A stretch of DNA of 64,000 nucleotides. Source: Phoronis australis (taxonomy: Eukaryota > Phoronida > Phoronidae). The first letter of the stretch is position 1. Every line of letters begins with the position of its first letter. The notes below the pieces were generated by a model. It saw only the letters and a list, made by a program, of their open reading frames with translations. It did not search any database and was not told where the DNA came from. The DNA lies in assembly GCA_002633005.1 (NCBI GenBank), contig NMRA01000684.1:64001-128000 (forward strand), written 5' to 3'. Made by a program: the position numbers and the translations under genes. Positions 47,167-59,100 of the stretch are shown here, piece by piece.

Positions 47167-50100
47167 CTAGAATTGGAAGAAATTGATGGACTATTTATTA
47201 CAAAATGATAAACATCTTTTCTATACACAGGTAAATACACCATAATTCACTATATAGTCAGGCAAGTCTAATGAAACATTCAGCAACAACTATTTTACAG
47301 TGCAAAATTATTGATCAGATAATACTAATCAAAAGGAACATGTCTTAAAGTGTACCATTGCTTTGAGGTCCAGGATAAACCAATAACTTAACAAGAATTC
47401 TGCGCCCAAGGCACCACCTGGGCCAGTAAACTTGCATTAGAAGTTCCGCATTCATATCACATGTCTGGGTTTTATGATCCACGCATGATTTATCCACCAT
47501 TCTAGGCCAAGAGTTCTCATCTCAAATGTAAAAATATTCCCATTTTGAAGGCAGGGGGAATTGTTTTGAACTCAAGGCAATACTCAACCTCTAAAGAGAT
47601 GCTCAAACATGGAGTGAATGATCACAGTACATTACACAAATCAACTGGATACACAGAATGTAATCTGTATATGGATGATAATCTACAAGTGAGATGAACG
47701 ACCCTTACCAAGTGACTTGACACCAGCAGAGTTGAGAATCTCACACAGAGTTAGCCAGGTGTTGCCAACAGTTTGAAAATCTGCATCACTGTTACATTTG
47801 TTCTAAAATATAGAACAGCTCAGTAACTTTTATAAAGCACGACAATTAAATAACGAAGTCGTGTCATAAGTCATTCTTAGTATGCTTGAAGATGATAGTT
47901 GGAATGACCAATATTGGCTGAATTCAAATGCTGCAGCAATATATCCAAATAAAGACTGTCAGAAGAAAACAGGATTTTCCATGTTTACATATACACACAT
48001 TCCAAGTAATTTCTATAATCAAAATGAATTCAATTTAAACATCTTTTATGTACCGGTGCCTTGGATGATCTATTTGAGAATGAAAACCATCTTCTATCAC
48101 GAGATGGAAATGTTTGAGACAAACATATTGTGTGGTGGAATGACAGGGTTTACAACTTTCATTTTAGTTGACGAGAGTGAAGAAAATATCCCTTTGTTAA
48201 ATAAAACCCCTTTTCAATGGTTTATTATTAATAATTAAATGCAACATTAACAATTAACATTTATGTTTACAAACTGATGTATCGATGATTCACTCAAAAT
48301 GTCACATGACACTGAGGGTGAGGCTACCCATTTCTAACCATCAGATTTGCATGATTCAGTGCCAGAAGATGCTCCTAAACCTACCAGTGCTTTTGCCATA
48401 GCAAGTACATCGTCACTGAGTTCCAGGCGATTGCAGTACTTGTCTAGAATGATGGTTTCTTCCAGAGACCATCTTTGCCACTTTTCATACAAAGATGAAC
48501 CTGTTCAAATTGCATCAAGCCATAAGAAATGTCAATGAAGAGAGCTCCTGGAAGTCATGCACCAGTTTTAGGCAGAGTTGTGTTGTTGATTATATGTTGA
48601 AATATTTCAATATTTTAAAGGGTTAAACAAACTCACAAATGACTCAGACAGCTTATCATTCTGAAATTTGTCTGGACTTACTCCTCTTGCACAGTGCATG
48701 ACATGCTATTATATATCACAACTGTAGGGGCTTGTCTCGAGCAATAACGACTCAAACTGTCAGTTGGAAGCCTAGGAATCACCTATAACTTGATAAGGAA
48801 CATTTTGAGACAAATTTCATAGTGGTAAGATGTTTGTGTCAAAAGTCAATTTTTGTGACTAAAAAGGGCTCAAATTTAAGCAATTAGGTTTTAAAAGTTT
48901 CCATGACACTTTCTTCTAGTTTTCAGGGTTTTGTTTCATGCTAATATGTAAATCTAGCACTATAACAAAACTAAATATCTGCCGTAAGCACTATTTCAAC
49001 CCATTTCCGTAACAAATACCTCACACAATATTAACAAAAACTAAATACCAGTATCTGCCGTAAGCACTATTTCAACCCATTTCCGTAACAAATACCTCAC
49101 ACACTGATCAGCTGACAGACAACTGGGTCATGACCAGGAAACATACACTGAATGATCCCATCAAAGTCCTGCATATGTATTCATAAATTTCAAATCAACA
49201 ATAAAAATTACCCAGCCATTGATCCTTGATACCTGGTTGTCACATTCAGTTCATGTGACGTCACACCATCTGATGGTACATGACATAGTATTTTTTAGTT
49301 TTTCGGTGTTGTTACTGGGTTCAGTGGTGCAGCCACAACATTCTTTCAGTGCAGCCATTGTGTTGGGGCATCTAGCCATGATAGTACTGTTTCTACCGTC
49401 TGAATAGTGGTTTACGCGCATGTGCAATTTGGGATTTTTTTGGAAAGTTTTTCCTGTACTGTGGTCAAGAGAAAGCTTTTCAGAGATGAGACAAAAATTA
49501 CAACTTTGGATTTTTCAAGTCAATTTCATTTTTTCATTCCATTGTGTATGAAAAATCTAAGGGCACATTGTCAACCTTACATCAAAATACAAAATATCAA
49601 ATCAAAAATTCAAAATTAAGTACTCGTGGCCATGGCGGGACATGTTTAAAAGGTATGACAAGAATAAATATAACTTGAAAATAAATAAATACAAAGTACT
49701 GGTCAAATATTACTTTAAACAATATCAAGAGTGACGCAAAGCATTGATATGCACCCACCTGGTGCAACACAAATGGCAAAGATATAAGGGCACTGACTCA
49801 TTTGTTTAAATATTTCCATGCACAAGAGTGGAGGGCACTTATTGAACTTAAAACTGAGACTACAGGAGGCAGTGTTAGTTATCTGAAAATTGGCAAACGT
49901 AATCCTGATAGATATTGGGATTGAAGCCTGAAATTATCACTAGGGGGAACTGCAGCAGTCAGATACATTCAGTAAATGATTCCAGTCATGTTAAGCTTAA
50001 GGGAAACTCGTTTGTCATGAGGATTGCTCAATGGATTTTGCAGGTAGAGAGGTGGACACCAAAAGAGAATAATTACCATGACAGTATTAACTAATAACAC

Positions 50101-53100
50101 TGCTACTAGGGGGCACAACTTTTAAGCTGGCAATTACCAAAATGCAGAAGCCTAGGGTAGATGTCTCCTTGTTAAAATCTTTTCTGCCAAATTTCATGAC
50201 AATCTTTGATCAAAGTTGGGGGACATTGAGACAATCACAAAAACGTTGCCATTGCAGACACGTTTCCATCAATATAATAAACACATTCATCAAATTTCAT
50301 AAGAATTCTTCAAACCATTTACCAGGTAAAACGGCAAATGTTCAAAATAGACACCAAACTATTAAAACTACAACTAAGTCAACTAAGTGGTGCACAACAA
50401 GCCAAAGTCCTTCTTGACAGAAACACATTTGTCAAATTTTATGAGGTTCCATCCAGGATCTTGCTAGGTACAAAGCAAGCACAAAAAGGTATAATTGCCA
50501 CAAGAGGGCAGGGCAGTAACTGGATACGTCTGAAAGTCAAAATAGGCCATGTCCTCACTAACACGGATACACACACGCACGCATGCACAAAGTTCCATGA
50601 CAATCCTTCAAGAACTTGGTTGCTACAGAGGTTTGCGCAAAATAAATAAAATTACCAATAGGGGGCACAGCAGTAATGCAATACATCCAAAAACAAAGTA
50701 ATATATGAATCATACTCTCCTCACTAGAATCATATCTGTAAGTTTCAAGATAGTCCTTTCACCAAACTTTAATTTGATAAATATTGAGGCAGGTGCAAAA
50801 AAGTGCCAGTAGGGGGCAGGGTGGTAATCAGATGTGTCCAAAAATCAATGTGCCTCATGCTCTCACAAATGGCAACAAATTCCACGAATTTCATCAAGAT
50901 CCATCAAAATGTTTGCTATATACAGATACAGACACAAAAAAACTACAATTGCCCCTAGAAGGCACACATCAACAAAATGCAGCCACATGAAAATTGTCCT
51001 GTGACAATGGCTCTACGATACAAACATTTTTCTAATCCATCAAGGGACTTGGCAGATATAATATATAAACAAATACTGCAAAAAATCAAATTGTCACAAA
51101 GTAGCTGAATTTGTGTGAAAGCCGTCCTCATCCGTCAAGAAGTGCATATGAACATAGCTGCCAAATTTTAAGATTAGTTCGTGTTCGAGGTTTAGAAGAT
51201 ACAGGCTGCAGATCCAATATGTACTAAATCTGATGCAGGATGGACAAATGGATACAAGATGGACAGATGCCAGACAAAAATAATGGCAACATGTAAACAA
51301 CATAATAACCAATACGAACATATTCAAAGGATTAGAATGATATCACAAATCTAAGTCTGGTCAGCCTGCCATCAATTGGCCACATCACATGACCTAAAGA
51401 ATATAAGTCTGAAAGGATTTCTGTCTGTCTGCACATTGCTTCCAATTTGTTCCTTGCTTTAAAGTAAACATTACAACATACCATCTCTTTTGGTGCCAAC
51501 AGGAACTAGATTCTTGTACTGTGACGTCTGCTTCTCAAAGAATGGGAAACATGGCCGTAAAAGGTGCCCAAAACGCTGACTGTCGAGCCACGCGCAGGTC
51601 AGAGTGTCTGACTTAACAGTGACAGTGGCGGAACGGGGCTGGTGGTAGAGAAGTGAGACCTCACCTGAAAACAGCAGAGCTCACATCATGTACACACTGG
51701 TCGGCATACAGATCAACATTGCTCAGGAACAGGCAGACAATATGCAAAGCACAATCCTACAAAGTAATGCTAAATGCCATATATGCAGGTCATCTCAAAA
51801 ATGAGCACAAAGTTGTAATACAGTACCAGGAAATGGTTTTACTAACCAGATCCTTTGCTTTAACTGCAACTCGAATCATAAATGAACCAACTGCATGACA
51901 CGCTTAAAGTAAAATTAGAAATTTTGTAGCCGGTCTCAAATTGAGCAGCGTGAGTCCGAATTGAGTTTGAGTTCAGAAATTATACACTGGCCCCAGGTGT
52001 TGCCCTGGTTCCAATAATTCCAAACTTGCTTTGCAACGAATTAAGACAAGTGCCACACAGCTGACTCTATTTGCAGAGAACAGTTCAGCTCTAGCACAGA
52101 ACACAAACAGTATAGCCTAGCTCCAGTGCAGATGTTGAGGAGTCAGACAAGCTGGTGTGCCAAGGCAATGAAGAACTGACACAACATGTACTGTTTTGTG
52201 ATTCCGGTGTTCGGTCTGAATTAGCATATAGCCGACCTAGAAGGAGAAGTGTTACATCGCTGCTGCATTCATCCGTTGACCCCCAACACGTTCGATGGGA
52301 TAGCAATTAAAATGAACAAGTAGGGGGGCTGACCAGTGAAGACAGTATCTTACGCGATTGATTAACTCTACTGCCAGTGGTATTTATGGTTGGAGGGCCA
52401 GCTCTATTCAAAAGTTGCTCCCAAGAATGTGAGATGCCATTCCCCTGGACTGTTAAAATCAAGAAATTTCCAATATCAGGATCTGACCTAGAATCACGTT
52501 TGATTAATAATTAAAACTTGACAAACAAGTCTATTGTGTTGGTACACAGTGCTGTGGCAGTAAGTAGGTCAGAGCGGTCACACAAAGGAATCAGCAATAG
52601 ATAGTTAAGCCTAATTTCTCTGAAAGTCGACCGTTTTTCTCTGTTTGAAGTTTTTTGGTGATAGTATTTCATAAAAAAACAATATTCTCCACAACATTTG
52701 TTGACTGTCATTTGGAAATAGTATTTTTTAAATATTGGTGAGCGGCAGGCGTGCTGTGTACAACATAATTGCTGGATTACATGAGCTTATCAGTTGAATG
52801 GAGACAATGAGCGAGCAGGACTATGTTAACATTGGTTTGTGAAACTGATAATGCCACAGCTGCATCCCAAGTTCCCGATCAGCGAAATCGAGACTCACCC
52901 CACAGCATGGGAGCATAACGAAATGGTATCTAGCCTGAATGGGCTGTGCTGTTAAAAATAAAAGATAAGTTATAAATCGTTTGAGCACAAATCAAGAACA
53001 ATTCTGAATTCTAGGTCAAATGCTGATCATGTTTAGATTCTGAATCACCAAAATCACCCATCGACAACTTACAGCTGAAGTTAAGAGACTCTAGTATTAT

Positions 53101-56100
53101 TCTTACTATCCAAACTCTTTTAACGGTTTCAGTTACTGTTGACTCTTTGAGGCCTGTTAGATAACTGGCCTGCATATTGTTATACCAAACAAAAGACTGT
53201 GCCCTCAACAGTTAACAAAGGAGCCAGATGTCATCAGATGTTCACAACCAGGGAAAGTCTGGTACAGTTATTGTCAGGGTATCGCCTCAAGTTAATGTCT
53301 GCAAAGTACAGACAGGCTGTAAGAGTGTCATGTATTCAGTCTGAAACACATGACGGACCTAGTACAGTCTGGTGAAACAGGCACCTATAGTTTTATGACA
53401 TAAGGAGATGTCATAAAGGATTACAGGGGTGGCCAAGCAGCCCAAGAGCTGGACTGATTTCAATGGGCTATTGTGTTCGCATTAGCACAATCTAACTGTC
53501 TGATGACCATCATCCCATAGTCAATTTTTACCTGAACTGGGCACCTCATGAATACATTCTCCATGTTTTGTAAACAGGAATCAACTTTTAACATAAAAAG
53601 TAATTTGTAGTTGTTCTGGACCTGTTCTAATGGTGGCATTTTGGTAATGTTAGAAGGAAGCATGTTTGCTCTTTCAGCATTAGATCCACAAAAAACTGTC
53701 CTTTACTTGCTTCTTGTATTGTTGACAGGAACGTACACTAAATTTCATTCCTGCCTTTCTCACTATGGCCCATTATTGTCAACTTCCTCAATCCATGCAC
53801 TTCGCATAGAAAGAAAACTTGATAAAGTCACCATATGATTAGCAATATTTGCTTCACAGTTAGGATGAAATTAAGCCTCCAACATCAACTACCCGATAAC
53901 TACTTAAATTTTGATACTGAGTGCATCACACCATCTTACTGACCAAAGTAGTCATTCGCTTTCAAACAACCAACGTCAGTGGGCTGGCAGTCATCTTGGC
54001 TTTGCTGAGAAACTACGGCCTCCCCCTGAATGACAGAAATCGAGCAAGATTACAAAAGTGAATGGAAAAGTCTGGAAACATTCATTTGCACGGGATTGAG
54101 CACATTTTTCTTTATTGTCGCGGACAGATCTTAATCATTCTTTACTGACAGCACATGCTGAGTAATAAAGTTCGCAAGTATTTACTCACAGAGGCGCATG
54201 GCCAAAACCTTCAAAGTTCACTGCACAACATACACTCGACTAATGGATAAGATTTGTACGTGACCGAAAAAGTTGTCCTCGTGGTTTGCAATAGCAAAAT
54301 GAAGTGTGCACGCAGCAAGACTTAACTAGACAGTGAACATGCAGCCATCAGCATTTTTGTTGGTTATCTAGCAATGCTTAGCAGAGTTGAAGACTTTTGA
54401 GAAAATCTACTTCGCACATCAAAATTATCATTTAAACGCAGCGGAATTACAAATTTTAAAGACACTCAGATACAGTGAATTTAAGTTGACTACTGCTAGG
54501 ACTATAAAATTGGAACACACTAATGCAATTCAGAAATAGAAGCCCATACCCATGAAATGTGCAAGGAACAGGTGAATAAATCATTCTTCAAAGCTGATTT
54601 TTTGAAAGAAAGTATTAAGTCAAATGTTTTTAGCTAACTGCAATCATGATTAAAGGAGAATACCACCCAATTTAATTAGTCTTTTTTACCGTCTTAATCA
54701 GTCTATATCCACATCACCTCGTATATGGTCGATCTCATCTCGCCGAGAGGTGTCGCGTTAACCTGTGAGGAAGGTGAGAAACAACTCAGCGACGTCAGTC
54801 GTTCTTCTGCAGAGTGAGTGTCGCTATGGTGTGGTGTATTGTTCCCGGCTTGTGCGAACTATGAAGCTATGAGGAAAGCAGGTATATCGTTTTTTCGATT
54901 TCCTTGAGAGCACAGAATGCTTTGGAAGTGGTTTGCCGTAGTAGAGAATGAAAAGTACGCTGTAATACCAATTAAGTATGAGGCCGTGAAACTTCTCATG
55001 CCTGTCTGTGGCTGGCATTTCGTCTCCAGCAATTTCACTGACGATCGAATGCCGGCATACCAAACAGCTCATGCCAGGGCAGAAAAAGAGACTGAGGATG
55101 AAGTCAGATGTCATGCCTAGTGTGTTTGCGTACGATAGGCAGGAGACAAACCAACATGGATAGGTTTTTGCTCAGTTTTTGATCATGGAGAATTGTAGCT
55201 GGCCATGAAAACATAAGCAATTACAATTAACCCAAGGCATGAGAACATAACGTTTTATATAGCCTGTTTGATGACTTACTCATTCGTCATGCTTCTGTTT
55301 GGACCTCTGGGTGTAGGATGTTTTCGCCAGTTCTTTTTCCCAGTCCCAAAAATGTCATATGCAGACTTCTGTTTAGATGCAGTGCAAAATCAGGATGGTC
55401 CGTGAGACACATCTACGCTGCTCCAAGAAGGCGTTTCACTTGCGGAATTTCGTGGCAGCAAACACAAGCGTCAGTTGTTTCCATTATCGTGCAGTTAGCA
55501 CACTGACACCATGACAGATAATTCAAACGGTTTTCGGAACTATGTTCCGTTGTCTGTGCACGTTCACGGCGCCTCTCTTGTATTTCGTGATCAGTGAATT
55601 CCAGTTCGAACTGATAGCTTGTAAACCTACCAATCAACCTGTGAAGTCTTCGTCGGATGAGCACTCGTCTAAGTCGGGATTGTGAGTTGCCACAGTTAAC
55701 GTTTATTATTGTGTGCCATTTCAAAATGAATTATTCTCACCCTAAGTAGAATATATATTAAAACAACAAGAATTGATCAACTGAATTTTTCGGATATAAT
55801 AACGTCCTTCGTCAACAGAAACAGAAAACTATACGACAATTGACATTTAAGATATGGCGAAATGAATATGATACCCTAACCAATGCTTATATAAAACTGA
55901 AACAAAGATGCAATAAACTAATTGACCGCGCAACTTCATACCGTGAATAATACGCTTACAAGGAAGTCACGCATTTCGAAAGATATGCGGGAATTTTCAC
56001 CAGACAAGCGGCTTGTACCAGGATCAAAGAGAGCGTGGCGTCGGAATCGGGTACAATTGTGATGACCGTAATGCCTGATGTGAGCAAGAACCAATTAAAT

Positions 56101-59100
56101 GAAATTATCCGACCATAAACTGTATTAGACATCTCTGACTGTACATAATGGCGAATTTTCAAAATGCATTAACCATTTATTTTTGTATTCAGCTGGAAAA
56201 AAACAACCAATTACTGTTTTCAATTTTTAAAAATCGAATCTAAAAACTACTACCATTAGGTACAATTGAAGATAAACTACCGCGCGTATTGATACACTCG
56301 GTGGATATTCAAACGCTGATCAGAGTTGACAATATCACATGGATTCATTTTTTAACATTCTTTCAAGCTCTAACCAGATTTTTGACCAGGAAACAGTTGT
56401 GCCCACTTTTCATTTTTTATTACTGACAAAGAGCTAGTCTAAGAATAGTTATATAGTCGGTGCCATCGAAATTGTCCAGAGATTCCAGATCCTCAGTTTG
56501 GTTATCACCATATTTGCACTTTTGTATATATTTTATGATTTGAGTTCTAATAAAGATTAAACTTTAATGACACGTGAAATGTTTAGTGTAGGCCTACCTC
56601 TAATGTGGAAAGGTCAGGGATGGGCTCACAATGAACTTAACTAGTAATTAAGTTTAGCTGGCGATCAAACTTTACCACTATCGTTCCTTTGGGAAGTGGC
56701 TCTTTGTAAAGATAAACACAAGTTAACCTTTTTAGTCATTTTGCAATATTTATAATGTACCAAGTTAAAACTACTCTCCAGAGGAAACCAACTTGGCGGT
56801 ACTAACAACAACCATTGTTGAGACACTAATGCTAGCAATTACCACTTCATTAGCTCAGATCTACTTCAATACAAAGGTCGTGCTGAATACTAGCCATGTA
56901 AAAGCTGTCTGGGGCTTAGGGAATCAAAGTGGTCACCAGTGTAAGCGAGAAATTCTTCACATGTTGGCGGTGTGAGCACATGCTAATGCAGTGTATGCTG
57001 ACAGAAAGCTGTTTTTGAAACAATATCTCGATTGTATATCCTATGGTCAGATGTTAGGGGAATCTTAATTTAGATATTCATATACATATTTATTCAAATC
57101 ATTGTTACTGTGCAACTTTTGCACTGACGGCTTTGCTGTGGAAGGGTAACCTGACTTCGCGGCCCCCGACGAGCTAGTAAGTAGATATGCAGTTTTGCGT
57201 CTAATTCACCAAAATAATCACATGCACGTTATTTCTTTGGCTCACTAGTATAGTCTTTTCGTGACGGGAAGTTTAGTTTCTAACTCTGCCTCGTTTGTGT
57301 TCGTGATGTCTTCAGGCCAGCCGTGACGGGCCTGATCGGGTTCCAAGCCACTGGTCAGGATAACAAGCGTTTTAAAATTTGTGTGTTTAGAACTGAAAAA
57401 ATCGCAAGTCTAAAATTACAACACACAGCTATGTTCTCCTGTCTGTATTTCACGGACGAATAATTCGAATTTATCACCAAACAGGGCCCAAAACTCCCGC
57501 GACCGACCTTGGTAAATTGGCCTACCGAACTTTGTAGACTACGGTACGTTCCAAAACCTAATCCGTAACAGTGAAATAAAACAACACATTTGTTCAATAA
57601 CTCGATGTATTTGTAAGGGTTTTACATCGAATTTTGTTGATTTATTGGTGTAAAATGATGAATTGAACCGATAAGCTGACACCAGTAAGTGTGTTGTGAA
57701 CTGCTGAACAGACTGCATTTGAACCTCTGACGTCATTGGTTAATTTCAACACCTCCGTCTGCCGTCATGTTCAGGTAAAAGAACCGTACTTGCTGTTATC
57801 GAGTGGAACTACTCGATCTAAATTGATACAAAATAGTTTGTTTTCTGGGTAGCATTCTCCTTTAAAAACCACACATTCCTGGAAACCATTTTGACAAATT
57901 TCAAAGAACAATCTTGCTGTGATAACTGAAGGACATCACCACAGTAAGTGACCTGGCAGTTAATATGAACCTACCTCAATGACCACATAGAACCTACTCC
58001 CAGGCTCTTCTTGGTTCACAATCACATCCCCGCAGCTAAATGTTGCCAACGTCAACGTAGACACAAGCAGTTGTCTGGCAATGTCACTCAGAGATTCTAC
58101 AACAACACAAAACCAAGCATTCCGTGTAAGGCACTGGTTTTTGTACAAGTTAATTCACAGTGTTTAAACACGAAATCGTACAACGTAAATTGAGCCTATC
58201 AATCTGGACTTGAAAAATTTCCTCACCAAAATTCAGTTGAAACTTAGATATGATCCGAGACTGAACCACCACTTCCTGAAATACCACAACACCCTCTCTG
58301 AGTGTCCAGTATTACCCACAATGCTATGAGTTCATTAAGGTACTTAGCCTACAACTGTACACTGCTTCTGTGTCGAAATGCAGGCAACAAAAAAGCTCAG
58401 TGACATACACTATAATGTTGCTACCTCTGCAACAGATAAAATGTTGTAAAACGAAAATCTGGAAATTGGCAGTCACTGGTGGTAAAATGGTCAGCTCAAG
58501 ATTTTCTATCATATACTATCATTTTTTTTGCACACACTTCGTGGAAATGTAGTCTGGTTCATTGGTAACAAAAATTTTCATATCAATGTTGTCGGGATTA
58601 GAGACCTAATGGTAAAGCTTCACTTATTTAGCACACAATATGGCTGAAATTCTGTTTTGTCAATTTTCTACACAAAAATAAAGATTAAGAAAATTTTAAT
58701 CTAGTAGATGGCATGAAATTTTTTTGGTAAATTTTCCAATTATGTAAATGTGTTACATGTTCATGCATGAGATAAAAAAAACTGCATAATAAAACAGACA
58801 TGTATGCACAAAAGATAAAACAAACTCGCAATCCAAAAGACAGTGGACTCAACAGTCCAGCGATGTAGCGTGCAAAAATGGCATTTACAATCATATGTGC
58901 CTAACACAAAGGTCCAAATTTGAAGAAATAATAAATACTTTCATTTACAAAAACATCAAATTCGCATTGTGCCACTGATCAAAGAAGCACAATCTAAACT
59001 AAACAACACACAAAACTCATTGAAAATAAAGATCATGACAAAATCCTTTTTTAATTAACAATGATTACTTAAGCACTGCATGTTGTTGACGCAGCTGATC

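Larger units (their letters stand above)
48501..51481. other. Intron between CNBD-gene exons vii and viii
   Basis: About 3.0 kb, containing the 76-bp tandem duplication and the degenerate 150-bp repeats listed separately. No exon recognised. Confidence 0.7.
54654..57861. mobile_element. TTAA-flanked DNA transposon, Kolobok-like, decayed
   Basis: Ends are AGGAGAATACCACCC and, inverted, AGGAGAATGCTACCC (13 of 15 match), each bordered by TTAA (54650-54653 and 57862-57865). TTAA target duplication together with a THAP DNA-binding domain is characteristic of the Kolobok superfamily; piggyBac shares TTAA but has different termini and no THAP domain. Inside are a broken THAP domain on the plus strand and a broken P2X7-like cysteine domain on the minus strand. 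No intact transposase remains. Between about 55760 and 57750 I recognise nothing coding. Superfamily assignment is inference. Confidence 0.72.
54026..57974. other. Intron between CNBD-gene exons v and vi
   Basis: About 3.9 kb, of which 3.2 kb is the TTAA-flanked transposon described below. The rest shows nothing. Confidence 0.8.

Noticed and set aside
47882-48238. 118-codon plus-strand frame inside a CNBD-gene intron
   Set aside because: Low-complexity AT-rich composition, no homology recognised, antisense to a well-supported gene.
48976-50985. Possible CRISPR-like array of spaced repeats
   Set aside because: The genome is eukaryotic, units are degenerate and 76 or about 150 bp long, and there is no short identical repeat with unique spacers.
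54824-55114. 96-codon minus-strand frame over the THAP region
   Set aside because: Shadow of the plus-strand THAP pseudogene, which carries the recognisable motifs.
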